A stretch of DNA of 64,000 bases from Deltaproteobacteria bacterium. Lineage in GTDB: Bacteria > UBA10199 > JACPAL01. Positions 8,639-16,368 of the stretch are shown piece after piece. The DNA lies in the NCBI GenBank assembly GCA_016180845.1, contig JACPAK010000006.1, positions 1 to 64,000 of the forward strand, written 5' to 3'. Positions within the stretch are counted from its first letter, which is position 1; every line of letters begins with the position of its first letter. A program made the position numbers and the translations under genes. Under the pieces are notes generated by a model. That model searched no databases, had not been told where the DNA came from, and saw only the letters and a list, made by a program, of their open reading frames with translations.

Positions 8639-10618
8639 GTGGCCAATATGACTGAAGGACTCGAGTCGCTGTCACAGGAAAAACGTCTCTTCCCCCCTCC
8701 GAAAGAGGTCTCAGACCGAGCTTGGGTGAAGAACCTCTCGGCCTATACGAAACTTTATGAAGCCTCGCTGAAAGACCCCGAAAAATTCTGGGCCGAAAGG
8801 GCCGAGAATTATTTCTGGTTCAAAAAATGGGATCGAGTCCTCCGCTTCGATTGGAAAGATTCGTACCGGGTCGAATGGTTTGGCGGGTCCAAGACGAATC
8901 TCTCTGTCAATGCCCTTGATCGTCATCTGGGAAAAAATGGCGATCGACTCGCCTATCTCTGGATCGGCAATGAGCCGGGAGAGGAGAAGAGAATCAGTTA
9001 TCGTGAGCTTTTTGAAGCAGTTTGTCGATTCGCGAATGTCCTCAAATCCCATGGGGTGAAAAGAGGTGACCGGATCGCGATCTATCTCCCGATGATCCCG
9101 GAGTTGCCAATCGCCATGCTCGCCTGCGCCCGGATCGGGGCGATCCATTCGGTCGTCTTCGGAGGATTTTCGGCCGAATCGCTCTCCGACCGGATCCTCG
9201 ACGCACAATGCCGTTACCTGATCACCTCGGATGGTGGATTTCGTGGGAATAAAAAAATCCCGCTCAAGGGAATCGCCGATGAGGCGCTCAAACTCTGCGA
9301 GTCGAAGAAGCTTTCACTGGAAAAATGTTTTGTTGTCCGCCGAACAGGGGAGCCAGTCCCGATGCAAACAGGTCGCGATCTCTGGTGGGATAAGGAAATC
9401 GCCTCTGCCTCAAACTCCTGCTCCGCCGAAAAAATGGATGCAGAAGACCCGCTCTTTATTCTCTACACCTCCGGTTCGACAGGAAAGCCCAAAGGGGCGG
9501 TTCACACCACGGCAGGATATATGGTCTACGCCGCAGAAAGTTTTCGTGACATCTTCGATTATCATCCTGAAGATCTTTACTGGTGCACCGCTGATATTGG
9601 CTGGATCACGGGACATACCTATACCCTCTATGGCCCGCTTTGTGCCGGTGCCAGTTCGGTTCTCTTCGAGGGGATCCCGACCTATCCCGATCCAGGACGG
9701 TTTTGGAAAATTGTCGAAAAACACCACGTCAATGTTCTTTATACCGCACCGACCGCGATCCGATCGCTCATGCGCGAAGGGGATCAATGGCCGGCAAAAC
9801 ATAACTTAAGTTCACTAAAAATCCTCGGCTCTGTCGGTGAACCGATCAATCCGGAGGCCTGGATCTGGTACCACAAAAAAATCGGTGGCGGACGTTGCCC
9901 GATCGTTGACACCTGGTGGCAGACCGAGACCGGGGGGATCCTGATCACCCCTCTTCCCGGAGCGATGCCAACAAAACCGGGCTCCGCCTCACTCCCCTTC
10001 TTCGGCATCGAACCGGCGATCCTGAAGGAAGACGGCAGTGAATGTAAAACGAACGAGGGGGGACTGCTCATCATCAAAAAGCCATGGCCCGGGATTATGC
10101 GAACGGTGTACGGGCAGCATGATCGTTTTATTGAGACCTATTTTACCCAATTCCCCGGACGTTATTTCACTGGCGACAGCGCGCGGCGTGATGAAGATGG
10201 TTATTTTTGGCTCATGGGGCGGATCGATGATGTAATCAAAGTCTCAGGGCACCGGATCGGTACCGCCGAGGTCGAGAGCGCCCTCGTCGCGCACCCCTCC
10301 GTCGCGGAAGCAGCGGTCGTCGGAATCCCCCATGAGATCAAGGGCCAAGGGATCTACGCCTTCGTCTCGCTCCGCGAAGGTTTTGAACCGTCAGAACCCC
10401 TCAATAAAGAGCTGTATCAGCATGTCCGCAAAGAGATTGGCGCGATCGCGACACCGGAAAAGATCCAGTTTGCCCCTGCCCTCCCAAAAACGCGTTCGGG
10501 CAAGATCATGCGCCGGATCTTGCGAAAGATCGCCGAAGAAAAACCTGACGAAATCGGCGATACAACAACGCTCGCTGATCCAACTGTAGTCGAACAACTG
10601 ATAAAAAATAAACAATAG
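8639..10618 (+). CDS. acs: Acetyl-coenzyme A synthetase (AMP-forming)
   Basis: Acs activates acetate to acetyl-CoA through acetyl-AMP. The 659-residue protein has the ATP-binding YTSGSTGKPKGAVHT near residue 278, the GYMVYAAESF and TWWQTETGGI regions, the hinge/adenylation GRYFTGDSARRDEDGYFWLMGRIDDVI near 510, and the acetylation-regulated Lys in PKTRSGKIMRRILRKI near 620. The frame starts at GTG 8639 or ATG 8648; neither has a well-placed Shine-Dalgarno. The gene follows tRNA-Ser(CGA) by 67 bases and precedes a YwiC-like gene by 6 bases. Confidence 0.96.
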   Translation: MANMTEGLESLSQEKRLFPPPKEVSDRAWVKNLSAYTKLYEASLKDPEKFWAERAENYFWFKKWDRVLRFDWKDSYRVEWFGGSKTNLSVNALDRHLGKNGDRLAYLWIGNEPGEEKRISYRELFEAVCRFANVLKSHGVKRGDRIAIYLPMIPELPIAMLACARIGAIHSVVFGGFSAESLSDRILDAQCRYLITSDGGFRGNKKIPLKGIADEALKLCESKKLSLEKCFVVRRTGEPVPMQTGRDLWWDKEIASASNSCSAEKMDAEDPLFILYTSGSTGKPKGAVHTTAGYMVYAAESFRDIFDYHPEDLYWCTADIGWITGHTYTLYGPLCAGASSVLFEGIPTYPDPGRFWKIVEKHHVNVLYTAPTAIRSLMREGDQWPAKHNLSSLKILGSVGEPINPEAWIWYHKKIGGGRCPIVDTWWQTETGGILITPLPGAMPTKPGSASLPFFGIEPAILKEDGSECKTNEGGLLIIKKPWPGIMRTVYGQHDRFIETYFTQFPGRYFTGDSARRDEDGYFWLMGRIDDVIKVSGHRIGTAEVESALVAHPSVAEAAVVGIPHEIKGQGIYAFVSLREGFEPSEPLNKELYQHVRKEIGAIATPEKIQFAPALPKTRSGKIMRRILRKIAEEKPDEIGDTTTLADPTVVEQLIKNKQ

Positions 10619-10624
10619 AAGGAT

Positions 10625-11272
10625 ATGGGATTCTTCCCTCGAGATATCCTTTTACCGAACGAACATGGTGCCTGGGGGATGCTGGTCACTGCATTTCTCT
10701 TGGGCTGGCTCGGGGCCCCCGAACTTTCCCGGGATCCCCTCCTCCTTTTACCCGCGGCGTTAGGGGGCTTTCTCACCCGTTATCCTGTCGGGATCTATTT
10801 TAAAAAGAGACGCGTGACCCGTCAGTTAGGTATTCCGTTGAAACGAGAAAAAAAGTGGTTTCTGATTTATTCGATTTTCACACTGCTTGTCGGACTTCCG
10901 CTTTTGCATCCACTGGGCTGGTGGTGGCTGCTCCCGTTCACTTTTCTTGCCACCCTCGCCCTGGCCCTTCATCTAACCGCTATTATCCAAAGAAAAGAGC
11001 GGACGCTTTTTGTGGAAATCACAGCGATGCTCGGGATCTCCCTGCTCGCCCCAGCCGCTGCCTATGCCGCCTCAAAACAGTTTGATTGGAAAATATTTAT
11101 CCTCTGGATACTCTTTGTACTCTTCTATACCCAACGGATCATCGCAATCAAAGAGAAGGTGGCGCGACGAAAAGAAACCGGACTGGATATTCGTAAGGTC
11201 GGTAAAAGAGAGCTTATCTACTCTTCTCTCTTCTTCCTCGCTGTTATTCTTTGGATGAGGATTTCTGGCTAA
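10625..11272 (+). CDS. YwiC-like integral membrane protein
   Basis: A 215-residue polytopic membrane protein. The N-terminal PNEHGAWGMLVTAFLLGWL is the hallmark of the YwiC-like family. A cytoplasmic loop (KKRRVTRQLGIPLKREKKW, about 61-78) follows two hydrophobic segments, and several more membrane helices follow up to residue 213. The family's function is unknown; an occasional link to respiratory loci is known from Bacillus. It starts 6 bases after acs and is probably in the same transcript. Confidence 0.82.
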   Translation: MGFFPRDILLPNEHGAWGMLVTAFLLGWLGAPELSRDPLLLLPAALGGFLTRYPVGIYFKKRRVTRQLGIPLKREKKWFLIYSIFTLLVGLPLLHPLGWWWLLPFTFLATLALALHLTAIIQRKERTLFVEITAMLGISLLAPAAAYAASKQFDWKIFILWILFVLFYTQRIIAIKEKVARRKETGLDIRKVGKRELIYSSLFFLAVILWMRISG

Positions 11273-11352
11273 TCTGTGTACCCCACAAGCGTACGAAAAA
11301 ATGCGCAACATCCCGCACCAGACACCGATAATACCCCCAGAGAGTACAGAGC

Positions 11353-12249
11353 ATGGTCAAGAAAAACAAAGAAAAATCACCTTCACCGAACCTTTTTGAA
11401 TACACCGATTATCGCCGCTATCTGGCTGATTACTACCAGTCCAAGAAAAATGAGAAGCCGGGGTTCTCTTATCGGCTCTTTTCGCGCAAGGCCGAGCTCT
11501 CCTCCCCCAGCTATCTGCTCGATGTGATCAAAGGGAAGAAAAATGTCGAAGGGAAATCGCTTAGTGGTTTTTGTAAGGCGCTCGAATTCAACTCTCGAGA
11601 ACGTTTGTATTTCGAGAACCTCGTCCGATTCAATCAGGCAACGAACCAGGAGACAAAACGGTATTACTATGAACAACTCTTGCCGATCCTCCAGAAGGAA
11701 AACGGAACCCGCCTCGCCACCGATCAATACGAATATTTCAATCATTGGTACGCCCCGATCATTCGGGAGATGGTCGGTCTTGAAAATTTCCGTGAGGATC
11801 CCGTCTGGATCAGCCACCGCTTGAGAAGAAAGATAACGCCGACCGAGGCGAAAAAGACCCTCCAACTGCTGCTCGATCTCAAAATGATCGAGAGAGACGC
11901 TCAGGGAAGGCTAAAACCGACTGTCGTGAATCTCACCACACCTGCCGAGGTGTCAGCGATTTCGGTAGTCAAGTTTCACGAGGAGATGTTGGAGCGCGCC
12001 AAGGAGTCTCTGGGGAAGGACGCTGGTTCGAAACGCGAGATCTCCAGCATTACAGCAGCCCTCACGCCAACACAATTCCGGCAATTCAAACAGGAGATCC
12101 AGGAATTTCAGAATAAGATGATGCAATACCTCGAAAATACCGACCCCAGCGCGCCCCATGTGTATCAGTTTAATTGCCAACTCTTTTCTCTAACCGATCT
12201 TCAAGAGGGAGAAACCGATGTTGCTCCGCAACAACTCAAAGTTGGCTAA
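11353..12249 (+). CDS. TIGR02147 / DUF4423 family protein
   Basis: A 298-residue soluble protein. The N-terminus reads NLFEYTDYRRYLADYYQSKK, followed by GFSYRLFSRKAELSSPSYLLDVIKGKKN near 40-65, the pattern typical of TIGR02147 proteins, which look like winged-helix DNA-binding or regulatory proteins. The C-terminal half (ERAKESLGKDAGSKREISSITAALTPTQFRQFKQEIQEF) fits DUF4423. The family is multi-copy in Fibrobacter and Bdellovibrio-like bacteria; its role is unproven. It overlaps the downstream lipoprotein gene by 32 bases, which suggests a functional pair. Confidence 0.85.
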   Translation: MVKKNKEKSPSPNLFEYTDYRRYLADYYQSKKNEKPGFSYRLFSRKAELSSPSYLLDVIKGKKNVEGKSLSGFCKALEFNSRERLYFENLVRFNQATNQETKRYYYEQLLPILQKENGTRLATDQYEYFNHWYAPIIREMVGLENFREDPVWISHRLRRKITPTEAKKTLQLLLDLKMIERDAQGRLKPTVVNLTTPAEVSAISVVKFHEEMLERAKESLGKDAGSKREISSITAALTPTQFRQFKQEIQEFQNKMMQYLENTDPSAPHVYQFNCQLFSLTDLQEGETDVAPQQLKVG

Positions 12250-12925
12250 AATATTATCCACACTCGTGGTGCTTTTCACGCTGGTTAGTTGCCGTATCGA
12301 CAACTCGGCCACACGAACCGGCAATCCCAACACGGAAGGAGAGGCGACGCGCACAGGCAATCCGAATAGTAATGGAGAATGGAGCGATGAGGGAAGCGAC
12401 GAGGCAGCGACCCCGGATCCATCATCCGATGAGGAATTGTCGGATTACATCGATAATAACCGGACTCTCACTGGAAGCCTTGAGGGCGATGACACGGCAT
12501 GTCTGAATTATCAGTTAGATTTCGATCCCGAAAAACAGGAGGTCACAGTCATCTTTTACGAAGATGAAGAGGGAAATATCGTCTGCTCGATCACCTCAAC
12601 TTCATATAAAATTGATAATGAAGGGAAACTGCGTAGCAACGATAAAGATCTCGACTTAGGAATATCCTTAGATGAGGGAAGACCGACAGTCATGATGAAA
12701 CCGCCTCGTCCTAGTCTTGATCAGGACCAAGAGACTGCTGTTATGAATCATCATGAGAGTGCCTCTTCTGTTGGCGCTCTAGAAACCGAAACTGAAGCGG
12801 TCGAACGACTCGACTACGACAATATGAGGGAAGGTCCTTTCGCTAATCCTCATACGCTCCAAATCCTTCGTCGGCAGGCGGCACCCACTAAGCTGCAAAA
12901 GAAAAAGAATTCCAAAAAGAAATAA
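12218..12925 (+). CDS. Lipoprotein with two ATRTGNPN motifs, partner of the TIGR02147 protein
   Basis: A 235-residue predicted lipoprotein. The signal peptide ends in lipobox LVSC near residues 22-25. The mature N-terminus has two tandem copies of ATRTGNPN (about 30-37 and 44-51) separated by TEGE and followed by SNGE. An acidic region follows, and the tail is lysine-rich (KLQKKKNSKKK). No enzyme motif is seen. A Shine-Dalgarno (GAGGGAGA) sits inside the upstream gene, so expression is coupled to the TIGR02147 protein. Function is unknown; surface exposure or cleavage at the repeats is speculation. Confidence 0.8.
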   Translation: MLLRNNSKLAKILSTLVVLFTLVSCRIDNSATRTGNPNTEGEATRTGNPNSNGEWSDEGSDEAATPDPSSDEELSDYIDNNRTLTGSLEGDDTACLNYQLDFDPEKQEVTVIFYEDEEGNIVCSITSTSYKIDNEGKLRSNDKDLDLGISLDEGRPTVMMKPPRPSLDQDQETAVMNHHESASSVGALETETEAVERLDYDNMREGPFANPHTLQILRRQAAPTKLQKKKNSKKK

Positions 12926-12941
12926 GGTGTTTTTTTCGGTG

Positions 12942-13028
12942 CGGAGGGGGTGAGATTCGAACTCACGGTACCCTTGCGGGTACTCCAGTTTTCAAGACTG
13001 GCGCCTTCAACCACTCGGCCACCCCTCC
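12942..13028 (-). tRNA. tRNA-Ser(UGA)
   Basis: Acceptor arms GGAGGGG and CCCCTCC pair, discriminator G. Anticodon stem CCAGT/ACTGG with loop CTTGAAA gives UGA. The variable arm is GTACCC-GCAA-GGGTAC. The T-loop is TTCGAAT. The 5' end abuts the stop codon of the LOG-family gene with no spacer. CCA is not encoded. Confidence 0.96.
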
Positions 13029-13622
13029 TCATACCTCATCCTCATTGATCCACTTCTCAACATGAGCCGGTTGAAACGATTCCATTTTTTCCAAGAGAGC
13101 CAAGGGGTCTCTCTCAATAAGAATCAAAGCCCGATGTTCGGGACGGATAAGGGCTTCTTGGGTCCCCTTTTCAATCTGTGTCAGGAACGCATCATAATAT
13201 CCGTCAATATTCAGAACCCCACACGGTTTTGAATGAAGCCCCAACTGCCCCCATGTGATAATCTCCAAAATTTCTTCGAAGGTTCCAAACCCACCCGGAA
13301 GCGCAATGAACCCGTCCGAGAGATCATACATCATCTTCTTTCTCTCATGCATCGAAGAGACGCGGTGGAGCTCCGTCAGCCCTGCATGTCCTACCTCTTT
13401 TTGAAAAAGCATCTCCGGGATCACACCGATAATTTTTCCCCCTCTTCCCAGAACAGAATCAGCAAAAACCTTCATGAGTCCCACGCCGCCACCGCCATAA
13501 ACACCGGTGATCCCTTTCTCCGCAACGCCTTTTCCTATCGCGCGAGCCGCTTCCCGGAAGCGTGGATTGCGACCCACATTCGATCCACAAAAGACACAGA
13601 TGCTTTTTAAATTCGGTTTCAT
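13029..13622 (-). CDS. LOG family protein (TIGR00730, lysine decarboxylase-like fold)
   Basis: A 197-residue Rossmann protein. It has SICVFCGSNVGRNPRFREAA at the N-terminus, GVYGGGGVGLMKVFADS near 39-55, and the signature PGGFGTFEEILEIITWGQLG near 109-128 (PGGxGTxxE). LOG proteins hydrolyse nucleotide 5'-monophosphates to the base and ribose 5-phosphate, in plants and some bacteria releasing cytokinins. Many bacterial members act as general nucleotide phosphoribohydrolases, so cytokinin activity is not implied. Its TGA is directly followed by tRNA-Ser(UGA). No clear Shine-Dalgarno precedes the ATG. Confidence 0.9.
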   Translation of the reverse strand: MKPNLKSICVFCGSNVGRNPRFREAARAIGKGVAEKGITGVYGGGGVGLMKVFADSVLGRGGKIIGVIPEMLFQKEVGHAGLTELHRVSSMHERKKMMYDLSDGFIALPGGFGTFEEILEIITWGQLGLHSKPCGVLNIDGYYDAFLTQIEKGTQEALIRPEHRALILIERDPLALLEKMESFQPAHVEKWINEDEV

Positions 13623-13825
13623 CGAGGCGGCAGGTTAGTTCAGATAATTTTTAAAGGCAAGCCTTCCTCAGCCTCTTGTAAGTTAAGGGGACAAAGGAAA
13701 GCAAAACGATGAGACATAATAAAAGGAGGCAGCTCGGTTTAAGATTCTTCATCGTGATGCCGGTCAAACGAAAAAGTCTCGCAATCTGGCTGATTCAAAT
13801 GAACAACGATAAAAGAATTCTCATC

Positions 13826-14320
13826 TCAATGACACGAATTTTCGCAATGGTCAGAGATCCTTCTCTTAACGAATCTCCCAAACAACCGATCGATCGAGAA
13901 GAACCCTGCTCCAAAGAACAGAACGGTCAGGACCGTAATCAGAAATGGAAACGGGGTCGCCTTCACAAAGGCATCGGTATCGGTAAAAAACGAGAAGAAC
14001 GCGGCGCGATCGGCGGTCAGATAGGCGACGAACATCGTGATCGCCAAAGGGATCGTGATGAGTCGGGATCCGAGTCCAAGGATCAAGAAGAGCCCACCCA
14101 AAAATTCCGTCAGACCGACCAGATAAACGTTGAAGATCGGAAACGGGATCCCGAGTCCCTGAAAGAATTCGATGACCGGACCGGGATTGGCCAACTTCCC
14201 CTTGCCGGTGACGACGAATTGCCACCCCCAGTTGATCCTTGTGAGTAGGAGAAAGAAACTCGCGAGCACACCAGTGCAGACCAGCCACTTCTCGTAGATT
14301 GCTTTAAGTTTGGTCAACAT
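13826..14320 (-). CDS. DoxX-family membrane protein
   Basis: A 164-residue protein with four predicted membrane helices (about 18-35, 63-85, 90-108, 128-148). RINWGWQFVVTGKGKL and YLVGLTEFLGGLFLILGLGSRLITIPLAITMFVAYLT match the DoxX family, small quinone-interacting or redox-linked membrane proteins. A strong Shine-Dalgarno (AAGGAGGGTTT-ATG) lies inside the 3' end of the SPASM gene, overlapping it by 7 bases. The context with Cys-rich proteins upstream suggests a metal or thiol-redox role, which is inferred. Confidence 0.83.
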   Translation of the reverse strand: MLTKLKAIYEKWLVCTGVLASFFLLLTRINWGWQFVVTGKGKLANPGPVIEFFQGLGIPFPIFNVYLVGLTEFLGGLFLILGLGSRLITIPLAITMFVAYLTADRAAFFSFFTDTDAFVKATPFPFLITVLTVLFFGAGFFSIDRLFGRFVKRRISDHCENSCH

Positions 14321-14817
14321 AAACCCTCCTTGAGGTCGCCCTCTTTGTGCAGTTTTTTGATAAATTCGAGTGAATCATCCCTCTCGTTGTCGGTGAGCTG
14401 AAGCTTTCTTTGGGCCTCTCCAATCGTCATCTGTCTGTTTTTCAATAATAGATCCAGGAATCTTGCAATCTTTATCGTCTTCGATGTTGATCTTTTCCGA
14501 ATCTTAAAGAAAAGTCCGGGATCGATCCCACCTTCCGTGAGGTGCGCATAAATCTCTTTCTTGATCCGGCAATCGACCGATTTTCCCTCCTCCCGTGTGA
14601 GCGGACAGCCGCTGTGGCAGATCGGTTGATACAGGCAGGTTTGACACTCCGGATCGACGGGCCGTGGTCCGTAAAGGCGATGCCTCTTGATCACTATCGT
14701 TTCAAAGAACTCTTCGAACCAGTTCGTAAACACCCCCGTCTCGAGGTAGTTTTTGTTGCAGGAGTAACAGTTGCCGTCGCCTGATCTCCTCGTGAAGATT
14801 GTTCGGGAGAAATTCAT
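14314..14817 (-). CDS. SPASM-domain protein lacking the radical SAM core, probable remnant
   Basis: A 167-residue protein whose first half has the Cys pattern of a SPASM iron-sulfur domain: GDGNCYSC, then about 37 residues, CQTCLYQPICHSGCP, then a later Cys in DCRIKK. SPASM domains normally sit at the C-terminus of radical SAM peptide-modifying enzymes, but no CxxxCxxC core is encoded upstream; an in-frame stop lies two codons before the ATG. The second half resembles a winged-helix segment (FLDLLLKNRQMTIGEAQRKLQLTDNERDDSLEFIKKLHKEGDL). It may be a decayed enzyme or a stand-alone electron carrier. It couples to DoxX. Confidence 0.55.
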   Translation of the reverse strand: MNFSRTIFTRRSGDGNCYSCNKNYLETGVFTNWFEEFFETIVIKRHRLYGPRPVDPECQTCLYQPICHSGCPLTREEGKSVDCRIKKEIYAHLTEGGIDPGLFFKIRKRSTSKTIKIARFLDLLLKNRQMTIGEAQRKLQLTDNERDDSLEFIKKLHKEGDLKEGLC

Positions 14818-14984
14818 TGATCAGCACCATCGCCCTTCTCGATGTCCCGGAGTCAGAGGTCCGCGAAATGCTCAAGGATCAACCCGAATTTCTCTCCCAT
14901 TTCCTCGATTGCCGAATCCATGCGAGAGCAGTCCTTGAAGGGAAACTCCCGGACCTGAAAAAGCACCTCAGGGTTAGCCTTTAA
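14799..14984 (+). CDS. Possible small protein opposite the SPASM upstream region
   Basis: A TTG-initiated 61-codon frame with neighbour-like codon choice (ESEVREMLKDQPEFLSHFLD and following). It fills a 156-base gap between two minus-strand genes and overlaps the ends of both. There is no Shine-Dalgarno and I recognise no family. It may be a real short helical protein or the end of a degraded gene. Treat as weak. Confidence 0.25.
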   Translation: MFGRNSLISTIALLDVPESEVREMLKDQPEFLSHFLDCRIHARAVLEGKLPDLKKHLRVSL

Positions 14985-15261
14985 TCTCTTTGACTGCCTT
15001 TGAAATATCTCCCAGACAACAGGTCTTCTTTGGGTTGACAGCCTCACAACGGCAGTTGCCGGACTTGATTTGCGCCCTTAGGAAATCAGGGATGGTTGTC
15101 TTCCCGGTTTTTCTGATCTCCTGCTCAATATCCTGTCGAAAGATATGAAAGCAATAACAGATCGGTGATGAATCATACCTCTCTTTTACAGGAGATGCCG
15201 GGGCATGGCCCGTCTCCTTGTCAGTAACCTCGCAAATTCCATTGCAACAGGTATCATTCAT
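14974..15261 (-). CDS. CopZ-like / BFD-like [2Fe-2S] cysteine protein
   Basis: A 95-residue protein rich in Cys. It begins MNDTCCNGICEV, then after a linker has PICYCFHIFRQDIEQEI near 32-48 and GNCRCEAVNPKKTCCLGDI near 67-85. The CYC(F)...C.CE..NP..CCLGD pattern matches the [2Fe-2S] domain in the CopZ-type copper chaperones and bacterioferritin-associated ferredoxins. I placed the start at 15261 because AGGAAAG precedes that ATG by 3 bases; an upstream in-frame ATG at 15324 lies in repeat DNA. It likely handles copper or another thiophilic metal, which is inferred from the family. Confidence 0.72.
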   Translation of the reverse strand: MNDTCCNGICEVTDKETGHAPASPVKERYDSSPICYCFHIFRQDIEQEIRKTGKTTIPDFLRAQIKSGNCRCEAVNPKKTCCLGDISKAVKEIKG

Positions 15262-15282
15262 ACTTTCCTCCCGATGAGGGGC

Positions 15283-15346
15283 GTTGGGGGGAGAGAGGAT
15301 TCTTCCCCCAACTTTAGCGAGCATCCGGCTTTGCCGGTGCTAGCGA
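15283..15346. repeat. Palindromic repeat fragment (family R, opposite orientation)
   Basis: GTTGGGGG (15283-15290) pairs with CCCCCAAC (15305-15312) around an AGGAT core. This is followed by a TAGCGAGCATCCGGC segment that resembles the interior of the repeats at 15522 and 35616 read in the opposite orientation. It sits just upstream of the CopZ-like gene. Confidence 0.5.
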
Positions 15347-15428
15347 ATCAACCAATCAAATGTGGACCAATCAAGAAGATCACCGCCAATGCCGTCGAGA
15401 GCCACAAGGGTTCGAGCCGACTTTTTTG

Positions 15429-15515
15429 CGGAGAGGGCGGGATTCGAACCCGCGATACCCTTGCGGGTATACTACCTTTCCAGGGTAGCGCCTTCAACCA
15501 CTCGGCCACCTCTCC
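15429..15515 (-). tRNA. tRNA-Ser(GGA)
   Basis: Acceptor arms GGAGAGG/CCTCTCC pair, discriminator G. Anticodon stem CTACC/GGTAG with loop CTGGAAA gives GGA. The long variable arm is GTATACCC-GCAA-GGGTAT. The T-loop is TTCGAAT. It lies between repeat copies at 15283 and 15522. CCA is not encoded. Confidence 0.96.
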
Positions 15516-15521
15516 ATTATA

Positions 15522-15675
15522 TTTTGGGGAGAGATCCTGCTCTCTCCCCAAAACCCCTCATCGAGTTATCCAGTATGTCACCGCTCACTCCGTTTTGTCG
15601 GACGGAGTAAATCCGATCCTCCAAAGCCTCGTTCGCTATTATTATCTTTAGGGAGAAATCCTGCTCTCTCTCCCC
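15522..15675. repeat. Palindrome-ended repeat, family R copy 1, beside tRNA-Ser(GGA)
   Basis: The left end is a perfect 13-bp inverted repeat, TTTTGGGGAGAGA (15522-15534) and TCTCTCCCCAAAA (15541-15553). The right end repeats the theme with GGGAGA (15651-15656) and TCTCCC (15669-15674) around an ATCCTGCTC core. The interior CACCGCTC, GGAGT, AATCCGAT and TCGCTATT is shared with the copy at 35616. It starts 6 bases from the tRNA 5' end. No ORF of note. Confidence 0.7.
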
Positions 15676-15688
15676 TACCCTTCTTCTC

Positions 15689-16360
15689 TTACACAAGCAA
15701 GCTGATCACATAAAAATGACTCGCGGAGCCGGCCAAGAAGAAGCAGTGCCAAATCTCATGGAAGCCGAACTTGCCGGGGAAAGGGTTTGGTTTTTCCAAA
15801 ACGTAGATCAACCCTCCCACGGTAAAAAAGAGCCCTCCCAGGATGAAAGAAAAAATCCCCTCCCAGTGGAGCGCCAAATAAATCGGTTTGACAATCAAAA
15901 GACCCAGCCATCCCATGCCGATATAAAAAGAGACCATGAACCAACGCGGCGCATTGGGACGGATCGCCTTGAAGAGTATTCCAATCACTGCGAGTGCCCA
16001 AACAAGACCAATCATGACCCATCCAAAGGTATTCTTCAAAAGGATCAGACAAAGCGGTGTCGCCGTCCCAGCGATCGCGAAGAAAATGGCAAAGTAGTCA
16101 AGTTGGCGAAGGAGATGATTTGTTTTCGGAGAGCCATCGATCCCATGGTGGAGGGCGCTTGAAAGAAACATCGTCACAAGACAAAATCCATAAATAGAAA
16201 AGGCAACGATCTTTTCGGTTTGACCTGTCTTCCAGGCGAGAGAGATCAAAAAACAAACACCGGCAGCAGAGAGTACTGCACCAAGAGAGGAAATCAGCGT
16301 GTTGTAGACCTCATCAGTCACATGGGTGCTGCCATCTTTACTCAAAAGCGGCGTTGTCAA
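15689..16360 (-). CDS. Hemolysin III / YqfA family (PAQR-like) membrane protein
   Basis: A 223-residue seven-helix membrane protein. VTDEVYNTLISSLGAVLS, SSALHHGIDG, LDYFAIFFAIAGTATPL, and the C-terminal FGFHEIWHCFFLAGSASHFYVI include the conserved His residues of this family, which shares its fold with adiponectin/progestin receptors. The function in bacteria is unclear. Start: TTG at 16360 preceded by AGGAGGTAC, an optimal Shine-Dalgarno that overlaps the dedA stop. Longer frames upstream lie inside dedA and are rejected. It is the last gene of tadA-dedA-hlyIII. Confidence 0.85.
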   Translation of the reverse strand: MTTPLLSKDGSTHVTDEVYNTLISSLGAVLSAAGVCFLISLAWKTGQTEKIVAFSIYGFCLVTMFLSSALHHGIDGSPKTNHLLRQLDYFAIFFAIAGTATPLCLILLKNTFGWVMIGLVWALAVIGILFKAIRPNAPRWFMVSFYIGMGWLGLLIVKPIYLALHWEGIFSFILGGLFFTVGGLIYVLEKPNPFPGKFGFHEIWHCFFLAGSASHFYVISLLV

Positions 16361-16368
16361 AGTACCTC

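Noticed and set aside
13709-14248. 179-codon plus-strand ORF
   Set aside because: Highly charged frame antisense to DoxX, whose membrane helices and Shine-Dalgarno are convincing.
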